Source of the DNA: Bacillota bacterium
GTDB lineage: Bacteria > Bacillota > Clostridia > Lachnospirales > Lachnospiraceae
Assembly: GCA_023439505.1 (NCBI GenBank)
Contig: JAEXNR010000011.1
Coordinates: forward strand, 168,818 to 232,817
Reading direction: 5' to 3'
DNA length: 64,000 nt
Shown here piece after piece: positions 45,067 through 53,733 of this stretch. The notes below the pieces were generated by a model. The model had not been told where the DNA came from and ran no database searches. It saw nothing but the letters and a program-made list of their open reading frames with translations. Position 1 is the first letter of the stretch. The number at the start of each line of letters is the position of its first letter. The translations under genes were made by a program, and so were the position numbers.

Positions 45067-45690
45067 TTATTTTGCCATTTCCTGTTTGCCGGTTATTTTG
45101 CTGGTTTCGTCCATGGAGAAGGTGGATTTAGCTTCATTTGTTGTAAAGTACACGTTACCATCCACTATAGCGTCTACCAGTTTAAAATCTGATACCGAAA
45201 CATACAGATCTCCTATGAATGTTCCGTGCTGAATACTTGCCATCGGACTGGTTATGGTTAATTTAGGAGCGGTTAACGTAAATTTCTTGGTGATATTACG
45301 ATTTTCATCCTGTTCGTAAAGAGCGATTTTACGCTGAATCACATCCTTACCTGCATCATCCTTTTTCCCATTCTTAAACTCGCCTTCCAAAAGCAAGTCC
45401 TTATCAATGGTCAGATCCTTTGTGGTAGCTATGATCCACGTACCTGTCTTGCTGATTGCCTTTACAAAGGCATCCGAAGTATCTACGATGGAAGCCGAGC
45501 TTACTGCATCGGGTGTAGCCTGAGCCGTCGGCGTTGCCGTCTGAGTTGGCGTTGTTTCTCCCGCCTGAGTCGGCGTTGCTTGTCCCGCCGAGGTAGGAGT
45601 AGGATTATTATCTGTTCCCGCATCCTTCTTGCCGCAACCTGCAAAGAGAAAAATAATCAAAATAAAAGTCAATGTCAATTTTAATTTCAT
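45067..45690 (-). CDS. Lipoprotein with a putative flavinylation motif in its linker
   Basis: A 207-residue surface protein. Lipobox FAGC (Cys19) is followed by a Thr/Pro/Gln-rich repeat linker (about 29-60), then DAVSSASIVDT (61-71), a close relative of the DAVSSATLVDT in the divergent neighbour, and a beta-rich C-terminal domain (about 85-207) with repeated short strands (DKDLLLEGEF, APKLTITSP, TFIGDLYVSV, DGNVYFTT). If ApbE accepts Ser at the last position, S67 would be the FMN site. The function of the beta domain is not known. AGGAGG precedes the ATG. I do not recognise the family. Confidence 0.75.
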   Translation of the reverse strand: MKLKLTLTFILIIFLFAGCGKKDAGTDNNPTPTSAGQATPTQAGETTPTQTATPTAQATPDAVSSASIVDTSDAFVKAISKTGTWIIATTKDLTIDKDLLLEGEFKNGKKDDAGKDVIQRKIALYEQDENRNITKKFTLTAPKLTITSPMASIQHGTFIGDLYVSVSDFKLVDAIVDGNVYFTTNEAKSTFSMDETSKITGKQEMAK

Positions 45691-46040
45691 TAGGAAACCT
45701 CCTTATATAAGTTAGGAACTTTTATTTCAATCATTATTACCAAACTTATCATACTTCATACATCCTCTTCCCAAATTTTACACTAATGAAATCAATACCA
45801 TCGGGTGATTTTATTGTCATCGTTTTAACAATAATGTAATATTATTCGACATCATTCTATGATACTTTCATTTATTCGTATATTATTTGTTTGTTTCCAT
45901 CCTATTTCGCTATTTTATTTCATAATATTAACAATTCAATTACGACGTTCGTTAATTTATTGACATTACTATATTCATATTATATAATTCAAATAGGATA
46001 AATAGTATTTATCTAATTTAAAGGAAAAAGGGAGAACTTT
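45691..46040. other. AT-rich divergent promoter region
   Basis: The gap between the two divergent lipoproteins. It contains the consensus promoter at 45960-45988 for the plus-strand gene; the minus-strand promoter is not clear. No open frame of note. Confidence 0.5.
45960..45988 (+). promoter_or_regulatory. Perfect consensus promoter of the FMN_bind-like lipoprotein
   Basis: TTGACA (45960-45965), 17 bases, TATAAT (45983-45988). The gene starts at 46041 with GGGAGAA upstream, so the leader is about 45 bases. Confidence 0.85.
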
Positions 46041-46577
46041 ATGAAAAAAAGAATTATTGGTTTTGTGTGCACAATGGTTATTGCGGCTTCACTGACAGCA
46101 TGCTCAGGAAAATCCAGCGATCTTAAGATCGGTCAGGTTGACTATGCGGCTCATGGCACAAAGAGTTTTACAGTTGCAACTGTTGTTATGGATGGAGACA
46201 AGATTGCGAAGGCCTATATTGATGACTTCCAGTTTATGAATGCCGACAGCAGCACTCTGGTCCCCAACAGTGACAAATTAGCTGAAGGTGATTTTGCTAC
46301 CAACTATAAAGACCCAGCTGTGGGACTTGCTTCTAAGAGAGCAAATGCTGAAGCATACAGCGCTCATATGGCTGAAGCAGGTGGATCTACGCAGGATCTT
46401 ATTACAAATTATACTGCCATTCAGAAATATGCTGAAGGCAAGACAATTGCAGAATTAGAGAAAACAATTAACGGAAAAACTCCGGAAGAAGTAGTTGATG
46501 CAGTTTCCAGTGCTACTCTGGTAGATACACAAGGTTACTTAAAAGCAATTATTGAGGCAGCAAAAGCAGCAAAGTAA
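46041..46577 (+). CDS. FMN_bind-like lipoprotein with C-terminal DAVSSAT motif
   Basis: A 178-residue lipoprotein (lipobox LTAC, Cys21) with a single domain that follows the layout of each repeat in the PplA-like protein: a strand pair around VATVVMDGDKIAKAYIDDF, a middle helix with LASKRANAEAYS, a helix AIQKYAEGKT, and the terminal DAVSSATLVDTQGY (153-166). The motif fits the ApbE target pattern Dxx(S/T)(G/S)AT, with T159 as the candidate FMN-bearing residue. It should act as a small one-flavin electron carrier on the outer face of the membrane. It has its own promoter and terminator. Confidence 0.85.
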   Translation: MKKRIIGFVCTMVIAASLTACSGKSSDLKIGQVDYAAHGTKSFTVATVVMDGDKIAKAYIDDFQFMNADSSTLVPNSDKLAEGDFATNYKDPAVGLASKRANAEAYSAHMAEAGGSTQDLITNYTAIQKYAEGKTIAELEKTINGKTPEEVVDAVSSATLVDTQGYLKAIIEAAKAAK

Positions 46578-46606
46578 CAAACAAAATACCAGGCAATAGA
46601 TATTGA

Positions 46607-46678
46607 AAAAGCTACAACATAAATCACGTATTGGTAGGATTACCATTTATCAGATTTATGTTGTAGCTTCTTTATTGA
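46607..46678 (+). terminator. Terminator after the FMN_bind-like lipoprotein
   Basis: A perfect 17-bp stem (AAGCTACAACATAAATC, 46609-46625, with its complement 46653-46669) and a 27-base loop, followed by CTTTATT. Confidence 0.75.
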
Positions 46679-46679
46679 A

Positions 46680-46809
46680 GAGCTTCATTGGAAGCTCTGA
46701 ATCAGGGCAAGCCCTGTTCTATACAAAAAAAGAGCTTCATTGGAAGCTCCGAATCAGGGCAAGCCCTGTTCTATACAAAAAAAGAGCTTCATTGGAAGCT
46801 CTTTTTTTA
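46680..46809. repeat. 52-bp tandem repeat of terminator-like units next to tRNA-Gln
   Basis: GAGCTTC-ATTG-GAAGCTC occurs at 46680, 46732 and 46784, exactly 52 bases apart. Between copies lie CAGGGC-AA-GCCCTG, TTCTATAC and a run of seven A. The unit resembles, in the opposite orientation, the 3' end of the neighbouring tRNA plus its terminator (GCCCTGTTCTA, A-run, hairpin). The last copy (46784-46808) with A7 before and T7 after is a working bidirectional terminator for the tRNA. Confidence 0.85.
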
Positions 46810-46812
46810 GAA

Positions 46813-46884
46813 CAGGGCTACAAGGATTCGAACCTTGAGATGCTGGAGTCAGAGTCCAGTGCCTTACCGTTTGGCGATAGCCCT
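46813..46884 (-). tRNA. tRNA-Gln (anticodon CTG)
   Basis: The minus strand folds into a cloverleaf: acceptor AGGGCTA/TAGCCCT, D arm with GCC..GGTAAGGC, anticodon stem CTGGA/TCCAG with loop CTCTGAC (anticodon CTG), and T arm AAGG-TTCGAAT-CCTT. Discriminator base is G as in bacterial tRNA-Gln; CCA is not encoded. The 3' flank leads directly into the A-run/hairpin terminator. Confidence 0.92.
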
Positions 46885-47002
46885 AAATATTCTTTTGTGG
46901 TTTTTTGTGACCACGAATGATATTATAACGCATCATTCTATATTTTTCAAGAATTATTTTTATTTTTTTTATAATATATATTTTTTAATCAAATGTGTAA
47001 AA

Positions 47003-47806
47003 TTATACTTCCATTTTTAACAATTTCCCGGCATTTTTATAGAATATCATAGCAAGTTCTTCCTCCGTCAGATCCATTGCCTTTAAATGTTCTACCGCTT
47101 CTTTCTGACCTGCCCATGGAGAATCTGTAGCAAAGAGAATTCTGTCAGCTCCATGTTCCTTCACAATCCGCAGGAACTGACTATCTTTCATAATTCCCAG
47201 AGAGTAACTGGTATCGAGAAATACATTTCTGCCAACAATGAGTTCTTCCACTTCATTCCATAAATCATAGCCGCCCATATGAGCAAGAATGATCTTCTGC
47301 TCCGTCGCATCAAGTTGATAAAGCATTCGTGCCACCCGTTTAGGTGTGCAATGAATCGGCTCCGGAAGTCCGATATCAAGTCCTGCATGAATTATTACAA
47401 TTAGTCCCAATTCCGTTGCATGATGAATGATACGAATGTATTTTGGATCATCTATATAGGTATCCTGATAATCGGGATGCAGTTTTATTCCCAGAAGTCC
47501 CAAATCTCGAATTGTCTTTAATTGTACTTTAAAGTCCTCTGAATCCGGATGAATCCCGCCAAAAGATATGATTCCATCCTGTCCTGTAATCTGTGCGGCA
47601 AAAGAATTCACTGAATTAAATTGAACCGGTTTCGTAACAACCGGTAAAATAACCGATAGATCAATACCGCTATCGCGCATAGACCTTTTTAATCCATCCA
47701 GTCTTCCATTGGTAAATGCAGTGATATTACCTACCTTCTCCAATTTCCCAATGGTCCGCTCCGCAATTTCATCAGGGAATATATGGGTATGAAAATCAAT
47801 AATCAT
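47003..47806 (-). CDS. Amidohydrolase family protein (metal-dependent TIM barrel)
   Basis: A 267-residue enzyme of the amidohydrolase_2 type. Metal and catalytic signatures are visible in order: DFHTHIF (3-9), KLHPDYQ (about 109-115), VIIHAG (about 137-142), LAHMGG (about 174-179) and FATDSPW (about 226-232). Family members decarboxylate or hydrolyse small carboxylates; the exact substrate cannot be read. It follows the CDF exporter gene by 36 bases on the same strand. Confidence 0.87.
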   Translation of the reverse strand: MIIDFHTHIFPDEIAERTIGKLEKVGNITAFTNGRLDGLKRSMRDSGIDLSVILPVVTKPVQFNSVNSFAAQITGQDGIISFGGIHPDSEDFKVQLKTIRDLGLLGIKLHPDYQDTYIDDPKYIRIIHHATELGLIVIIHAGLDIGLPEPIHCTPKRVARMLYQLDATEQKIILAHMGGYDLWNEVEELIVGRNVFLDTSYSLGIMKDSQFLRIVKEHGADRILFATDSPWAGQKEAVEHLKAMDLTEEELAMIFYKNAGKLLKMEV

Positions 47807-47842
47807 CCTTTTCTCCTCTCGCTGCCATCCGGCAAGTCAAAT

Positions 47843-49021
47843 TTATTCTTCCGCGACAAAGCTCTTATCCAGCGTGATGATGCACTGATACCGTGCGTCT
47901 CTTTTTCTGACCTCTTCAATAATACGCAATAAAATATTCTGTTCCATTTCTTTCGTATAAGAATAGGGCATAACCAGATCAAAGATCAGATTGATCTGAT
48001 GCTCTCCATTCACAATACGAAAATCATGAATGCTTGCCCGTGGTTCTAATATTTGAATAATTCCAATTACCATTTCTTTATTCTCAAGTACTTTTTTGTC
48101 ATTTACTTCGATTGGATCCATATGAATTACAAGAAAAATATCCAGCTTTTTCAGCACATCCCGTTCAATTAGATCTATTGTCTCATGGGCCTGCTCGAAA
48201 TTGATATCATTTGGCACCTCAGCGTGAATGGTAGCCATCCTGTGTGTCGGTCCATAGCTGTGGATGATCAGATCATGCGTACCTACAATCCCATCATAAC
48301 TTTCTACCATATCCGTAATTTTCAAATAAACTTCATGATCAACTGCCTGACCAAGCAAGGGTTCCAATGTTTCTTTTGCAATCCGAATTCCCGCCAGCAT
48401 AACAAAAACAGAAACCACCAATCCCATATATGCATCTATTTTAAGTCCCGTAAGTCCTGCAATTAAGGTTGATATGATTGTTGCAGATGTTACCAGCACA
48501 TCCCCGAGAGAATCTGCTGCCGTAGCCTTCATAACGGCCGAATTAATCCTTGTCCCCAGTTTCCTGTTAAACAGCATCAGCCAGACTTTTACAAACACAG
48601 ATAAGCATAGTATACCGACCAGAACGATATTAAATTTAATCTCATCCGGATTCATTACTTTTGTAATAGAATCTTTAAATAACGAAAATCCAACCTGTAG
48701 TATCAGAAAAGAGACCGCAAGTGCTGAGATGTATTCAAATCTTCCATGTCCAAAAGGGTGTTCCTTATCTGCCGGTCTGCCAGCCAGTTTCACTCCAATA
48801 AAACTAATAACGGAAGAGGCTGCATCGGATAAGTTATTAAAGGCATCCGCAGTAACCGATATACTGTTGATCAATAGCCCCACTGCAAACTTGGTTCCAA
48901 ACAAGATGATATTGCAGATCATTCCCACAATACTTACCACCACTCCATAAGAGGTCCGCACTTTCTGATCTTCTATTTTATCACTGTCTTTAATAAATAA
49001 TTTTACTAATAATTCCGTCAC
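47843..49021 (-). CDS. Cation diffusion facilitator exporter, possibly Mn2+
   Basis: A 392-residue CDF protein from the GTG at 49021 (AAGGAGT 9 bases upstream; longer frames to 49084 have no site). Six membrane segments (about 30-230), HPFGHGRFEYI cytoplasmic loop, and a C-terminal cytoplasmic domain. The second segment has NNLSD (N-x3-D) and the fifth DSLGD (D-x3-D), the combination associated with manganese-type CDFs such as MntE rather than the zinc type. An extended C-terminal domain of about 90 residues beyond the usual end (INLIFDLVMPYSY...) is present. Exports a divalent metal against the proton gradient. Confidence 0.88.
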   Translation of the reverse strand: MTELLVKLFIKDSDKIEDQKVRTSYGVVVSIVGMICNIILFGTKFAVGLLINSISVTADAFNNLSDAASSVISFIGVKLAGRPADKEHPFGHGRFEYISALAVSFLILQVGFSLFKDSITKVMNPDEIKFNIVLVGILCLSVFVKVWLMLFNRKLGTRINSAVMKATAADSLGDVLVTSATIISTLIAGLTGLKIDAYMGLVVSVFVMLAGIRIAKETLEPLLGQAVDHEVYLKITDMVESYDGIVGTHDLIIHSYGPTHRMATIHAEVPNDINFEQAHETIDLIERDVLKKLDIFLVIHMDPIEVNDKKVLENKEMVIGIIQILEPRASIHDFRIVNGEHQINLIFDLVMPYSYTKEMEQNILLRIIEEVRKRDARYQCIITLDKSFVAEE

Positions 49022-49193
49022 CAGTAATATACTCCTTCTCTTAATAATACATTTCATTAATGAATCTCTTGTTGACCACGTCACGCCTTTCCAGCAAGTG
49101 GAAATTGCATTAATCTATTTTAACATATGGGTAAAAAAAATCAAGATATGCAATCAGTAAAAGCATCGGTTTTAAAGTAATGGAGGGAAATTA

Positions 49194-51122
49194 ATGAAAC
49201 AAGTAAACTATATCCTGTCTGATCTAATAAATTCTTCCCTTAAGACGATGCTGCTCCTTGTAACATTCTATCAGGTTATATTTTTTCTGATTTTATTACC
49301 CTTACTGAATCAATGCATAGTCCTTGCTATGTTTTTTAGTGACATCAGTTATATCACCTCCAAAAATCTGATCCCCTTTATATCTTCTCCCCCAACCATC
49401 CTTTTATTGAGTCTTTTCCTTCTGTTCTACCTGTTTTTTCTCATGGTTAAAATGACTACCCTGGTTTCTTATTGTATACAAACAAAGGAATATGAAGGGG
49501 AGAATCTATTAACTATTATCATTCATGGATTTTCAAAAACAATACACGGTTTAAACTCCGCGGGTCTGCCTTTGCTTCTCTACAACTTCCTCCTTACATT
49601 ATTTACTCAACTTCCTTGCTTAACCATGATTACACTTTATAGCAGAATACATACGGGCACCGGAACCTCTGACGCAAGCTTTACGAAAGGCCTGCTTATT
49701 TTAAGCTATCTCTTCCTCGGGTTTATTGTTTTAAGAACTATTTTTTTACTTCCCGTCTGCCTCAGTCATAACTGTAAATTCGTAGCAGCGCTGGAGCATT
49801 CGAAAGACCTGCTTCATCAACAGACAGGTAAGGTCACTGCTAAATTCCTTCTTTTTCATGTTTTATTGATAATAGGCTTTTATTTTATTTATTTGATTGT
49901 CATCATTGTAGCTGCTCTCCTGGTTTATCTGCTATCTGATAAGCCGCTTCGTGTTCCCGTTTTTCTATCCATCCAGCCCGGAATAAATCTCTATTCTATG
50001 ATCGGTTTTAACATGGCCGCAACATTGATGAATGTAAAAATGCTTTCCTCTTTTTATTTGAACAACCAAAGCAAATGCCCTGATTCCAATCATCATACTG
50101 CCTCTGCCCACGACCTCAAACCTCCCGGTTTCATGAGGAAGCATAGATCTGCTGTAATTTATGCAAGCCTCTTTCTTGCCTTAACCGGTATGTTTCATTG
50201 TTACCTCACCATCAGAAATGATTCACTATATTTAAAGGAAGCACTAACCGGAATTCAAATTTGTTCTCATCGGGGCAATTCCCATGTTGCGCCTGAGAAT
50301 ACACTTTCCTCCCTGGAAAATGCTATGATTGCACGCTCAGACTATGCGGAGATTGATATCAGGCAAACCAAAGATGGCGAGCTCATATTACTTCATGATG
50401 AAAACCTATGGCGAACTACCGGAGTAAATAAAAATGTGGCAGATCTTACCCTGCAGGAAATAAAAAAACTGGATGCCGGTTCCTGGTTTGGTAGTGAATT
50501 TGCAGGAATAACAATACCAACGTTGGAAGAGGCGATGAAATTCTGTAAGGGAAAGATTAAATTAAATATCGATATTAAAAACAGCAGCAATCCAACTATG
50601 TTAACCAAGTTAAGCAGCCTGATTAAAAAATATCATTACGAACATCAATGCGTGATCACTTCCGGAGATCTTGCCTCATTATCAACGATCAAGAAATTGA
50701 ATCCTGCAATTAAAACCGGTTATATTCTATCCGCAGTCTTCGGTGATTTTTACACAAATCAGGATGTTGATTTTTTCAGTATACAATCTGCTTTTATCTC
50801 CTCCCATGTTGTGGATACCGCCCATAAGGCGGGTAAAGAAGTTTACGCCTGGACGGTAAACAAAACCCAGGAGATAGAGCGGATGAATAGCCTTGGTGTG
50901 GATTGTATCATCACGGACAAACCAACCCTGGCCATAGAAACCTTGTATATAAATCATACAAATCAATCCTTGCTTGAGTTAATCAATCACATCCTGTCAC
51001 ATCGTTCCTTCTATACTTATGCAAGAGCAGGAGGCAGCGCATACCCCTTAGCTGGACCAAAAAAGATACTGCAAATCAGGTCGATTGCAGTATCCAGATC
51101 TTTTATTTATAGTGCCAGCTGA
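49194..51122 (+). CDS. Glycerophosphodiester phosphodiesterase with N-terminal membrane domain
   Basis: A 642-residue protein. The first half (to about 345) has eight hydrophobic segments of the GDPD-associated membrane domain; the second half is a GDPD barrel: ICSHRGNSHVAPENTLSS (catalytic His, with Glu in the PENT), EIDIRQTKDGELILLHDE (metal ligands, second catalytic His), LNIDIK, and the C-terminal AWTVN and DCIITDKP. It cleaves glycerophosphodiesters or teichoic-acid-related polymers at the membrane. GGAGGG precedes the ATG. The last about 20 codons run through a terminator hairpin and overlap the convergent alcohol dehydrogenase gene by 16 bases. Confidence 0.9.
   Translation: MKQVNYILSDLINSSLKTMLLLVTFYQVIFFLILLPLLNQCIVLAMFFSDISYITSKNLIPFISSPPTILLLSLFLLFYLFFLMVKMTTLVSYCIQTKEYEGENLLTIIIHGFSKTIHGLNSAGLPLLLYNFLLTLFTQLPCLTMITLYSRIHTGTGTSDASFTKGLLILSYLFLGFIVLRTIFLLPVCLSHNCKFVAALEHSKDLLHQQTGKVTAKFLLFHVLLIIGFYFIYLIVIIVAALLVYLLSDKPLRVPVFLSIQPGINLYSMIGFNMAATLMNVKMLSSFYLNNQSKCPDSNHHTASAHDLKPPGFMRKHRSAVIYASLFLALTGMFHCYLTIRNDSLYLKEALTGIQICSHRGNSHVAPENTLSSLENAMIARSDYAEIDIRQTKDGELILLHDENLWRTTGVNKNVADLTLQEIKKLDAGSWFGSEFAGITIPTLEEAMKFCKGKIKLNIDIKNSSNPTMLTKLSSLIKKYHYEHQCVITSGDLASLSTIKKLNPAIKTGYILSAVFGDFYTNQDVDFFSIQSAFISSHVVDTAHKAGKEVYAWTVNKTQEIERMNSLGVDCIITDKPTLAIETLYINHTNQSLLELINHILSHRSFYTYARAGGSAYPLAGPKKILQIRSIAVSRSFIYSAS
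51059..51094 (-). terminator. Terminator of the alcohol dehydrogenase gene inside the GDPD coding end
   Basis: On the minus strand GATACTGCAA, 10-base loop, TTGCAGTATC (51094-51065), then TTTTTT (51064-51059). It lies within the last codons of the convergent GDPD gene. Confidence 0.85.
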
Positions 51123-52276
51123 TAAATCTTCTGTGCGTCTTTGCTCTCAAGCGGAACAAAATTACCAAGGGTACCATCTGCACCCAGCCGAAGCTTTTCC
51201 ACCATCAGCCCAATATCATCCTCCCTTGCTCCTAATTGAGAGAAATTAACCGGCATTCCGATGGACATCAAGAACCTCTTAAAGCACTCGATCCCTTCCA
51301 TTGCCGTCTCCTCCGGATGAAAGAAGTTCATCTGGCATCCCCATAGTCTGACTGCAATCTGTGCAAATCGATGGACGTCATGCTTCATCACATAGGTCAT
51401 CCAGGCAGGAAATACAACGGCCAATCCGGCACCGTGAGCCACATCATAGATCGCAGACAGTTCATGCTCCAGACCATGGCTGGCCCAATCCTGTACCCGT
51501 CCTACTCCGACCAGATTATTATGGGCCACCATTCCCGCCCACATAATGTTGGCACGAGCCTCATAATTGTCAGGATCAGCAATTACTCTTGGGACTTCCT
51601 TTACCATTGTCAAAAGGAGCGCCTCGCATAAGCGATCCGTTACCTCCACCTCTTTTGTATTTGTAAAATACCGTTCAAAAATATGTGCCATGATGTCAGC
51701 AGCTCCACAGGCTGTCTGGTAAGCCGGCAACGTCTGGGTCAACTCCGGATTCAAAACAGAAAACACCGGACGGAGTGCTTCTCCTGCCGCACCCCGTTTA
51801 AGCATCCCATCTTCGTTGGTGATAACTGAGTTTGGTGAACCCTCACTTCCCGCCGCCGCAATCGTTAATACTGTTGCAACCTTCAAGGCCTTTGTTACGG
51901 GTCTGCCCTCATAGAAATCCCAAAAATCACCTTCATATACGGCTCCGGCAGCAATAGCCTTTGAAGAATCTATTGCGCTTCCTCCTCCCACCGCTAACAC
52001 AAAATCTACACCTTCCTTACGGCATAGTTCTATTCCCTGATATACCAATCCGCTTCTTGGGTTTGGTTTTACTCCTCCCAACTCTATATATGAGATATTT
52101 TCCTTCTCCAGGGAGGACTTCACCCGATCAAGAAGTCCGGATCGGATCACGGAACCTCCTCCATAATGAATAAGTACCTTCGTACCGCCAAAACGTTTCA
52201 CATACTGACCTGTCTCATTCTCCGTATTTTTACCAAATACAAAATACGTAGGGCTGTAAAATGTAAAGTTATCCAT
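51107..52276 (-). CDS. Iron-containing alcohol dehydrogenase (butanol dehydrogenase-like)
   Basis: A 389-residue type III alcohol dehydrogenase. NAD(P) region GGGSAIDSSKAIAAG (about 96-110) and the metal ligands: Asp and His in GAADIMAHIFERYF (about 192-205), and two His in ASHGLEHELSAIYDVAHGAGLAV (about 265-287). The protein resembles BdhA/YqhD-type enzymes that reduce butyraldehyde or similar aldehydes. AAAGGAG precedes the ATG. Single-gene unit with its own terminator. Confidence 0.92.
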   Translation of the reverse strand: MDNFTFYSPTYFVFGKNTENETGQYVKRFGGTKVLIHYGGGSVIRSGLLDRVKSSLEKENISYIELGGVKPNPRSGLVYQGIELCRKEGVDFVLAVGGGSAIDSSKAIAAGAVYEGDFWDFYEGRPVTKALKVATVLTIAAAGSEGSPNSVITNEDGMLKRGAAGEALRPVFSVLNPELTQTLPAYQTACGAADIMAHIFERYFTNTKEVEVTDRLCEALLLTMVKEVPRVIADPDNYEARANIMWAGMVAHNNLVGVGRVQDWASHGLEHELSAIYDVAHGAGLAVVFPAWMTYVMKHDVHRFAQIAVRLWGCQMNFFHPEETAMEGIECFKRFLMSIGMPVNFSQLGAREDDIGLMVEKLRLGADGTLGNFVPLESKDAQKIYQLAL

Positions 52277-52677
52277 CTTATAATAGCTCCTTTCTTATTA
52301 CCACATTCGTACATACTTATCATAGTCAAATTATGTTCCATTTTCCATGGATTATTTTATGAAAGAACTACATTTTCTTATTATCTCCTGTTCACGCCCC
52401 ATTCAAAGCTACACATATAATTTCGGCAAATTGATTCCGAATCCAAGCTGTTCTTGCTACGTTGCATCATGTAACAGTACATAAGGTTCTAAACTACACA
52501 ACCCAGGTACTGCCGGAAGGAACTCTATATTGAAAAGTTTATGTTGGATGTGTTTTTATGCCGGATTAGAACAATATTAAAATCAGCTTATAATCGTATC
52601 GTTTACTTGACATCTTACTATTTCCCAACGTATATTATGGTAAGAAACACCAATCGTTAGATAGGGAGGATACTTAT
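52277..52677. other. Intergenic region with divergent promoters
   Basis: A 401-base gap between the alcohol dehydrogenase and DUF4097 genes. A promoter for the latter lies at 52607-52636. The rest shows no gene, repeat or RNA that I recognise. Confidence 0.5.
52607..52636 (+). promoter_or_regulatory. Promoter of the DUF4097 lipoprotein gene
   Basis: TTGACA (52607-52612), 18 bases, TATATT (52631-52636). GGGAGGA lies before the ATG at 52678. Confidence 0.65.
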
Positions 52678-53694
52678 ATGCAAAAATCTTTGGGCCGAGC
52701 AAGGCTCTCTCTAATTGCCGTCATACTTACCGTACTTCTCACCGGATGCGGATCCCGTTATATTATCAACAATACTCATGTTTTAAAAAAAGCTGACAGC
52801 CAACAATTTATCATCCAAAAAACAGCCACAGAACCAATGAAAAGTATCGATATCAGTACCGCTTCTGCAGATGTAATGATCATTCCTTCGGACGGTTATT
52901 ACGTGGAAATAGACTACACTTACTGGGAAGAGGAGCCTGAATATACCATTGAGAATGGAGCGCTCACTTTTAATGACCGCTACTGCTTTCCCGATTCCTA
53001 TTCGATTAATTTCAATTTAAAAAACTATATTAAGATTTATGTACCTTCCGATACCGACCTGAATCGCATTAAATTGGATAATGCTTCCGGTAATGTGAAT
53101 ATCGCCGGTTTTCGCACAGATCAATTGAAAGCAAATATTTCTTATGGTAATTTTACAGTCGAAAAAGCCGCCGCTGTAACATCAGAATTTAACTTATCCT
53201 CCGGGGAATGCTCCATCCGTGATTTTCAGTCAGATTCACTCGACTTAAGTAATTCCTACGGAAATTGTCATTTTAACAATGTAAACCAGGAAAAAACTGC
53301 TGACAACCTATCCCGAATCGATATCTCTATGTCCAGTGGTTCTTTGGATATGAAAGGAATAGAGAGTAACTCCGTCGTGGTCACCAATTCTTACGGCAAT
53401 GTGGAGATCTCTGACATGACCGCTAATGATTTTTCCGCCAGCTTAAGCAGCGGAAATATTACCATGAAGGGTGTGGACATCTCCGATATTTTGATCAGCG
53501 ACAGCTATGGATCTGCATCACTCAACCTGTCAGGTGCTGAAGATGATTATAAATTTGATTTAAATACCTCCTATGGAGCAATTAAAGTGGGCTCCAACAG
53601 TTATGAAAGCAATGCTGTCATTGGCCAAAACGGTGCCCGTAAGGTCAAAGCTGATTTAAGCAGCGGTGATATCACCGTTAAATTTAAGGATTAA
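52678..53694 (+). CDS. DUF4097 family beta-repeat lipoprotein
   Basis: A 338-residue lipoprotein (lipobox LTGC, Cys25). Beyond residue 50 it consists of short beta repeats alternating SYGN and SSGx turns (for example KANISYGNFTV, FNLSSGECSI, LSNSYGNCHF, ASLSSGNITM), the right-handed beta-solenoid pattern of DUF4097 proteins. Function unknown; DUF4097 genes often accompany envelope stress systems. It is convergent with the CPBP protease gene. A second DUF4097 protein lies at 56206-57069. Confidence 0.87.
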   Translation: MQKSLGRARLSLIAVILTVLLTGCGSRYIINNTHVLKKADSQQFIIQKTATEPMKSIDISTASADVMIIPSDGYYVEIDYTYWEEEPEYTIENGALTFNDRYCFPDSYSINFNLKNYIKIYVPSDTDLNRIKLDNASGNVNIAGFRTDQLKANISYGNFTVEKAAAVTSEFNLSSGECSIRDFQSDSLDLSNSYGNCHFNNVNQEKTADNLSRIDISMSSGSLDMKGIESNSVVVTNSYGNVEISDMTANDFSASLSSGNITMKGVDISDILISDSYGSASLNLSGAEDDYKFDLNTSYGAIKVGSNSYESNAVIGQNGARKVKADLSSGDITVKFKD

Positions 53695-53733
53695 TATCAA
53701 GATCGACGTGTAGCTTTATTCAAGTAATGATAA

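Noticed and set aside
46680..46809. Regular repeats considered as a CRISPR array
   Set aside because: The spacing is a strict tandem duplication: the sequence between hairpins is itself repeated, there are only three copies, and no cas genes are near.
48474..48950. Plus-strand frame of 158 codons opposite the CDF exporter
   Set aside because: Antisense to membrane segments of the exporter; such frames arise by chance opposite hydrophobic codons.
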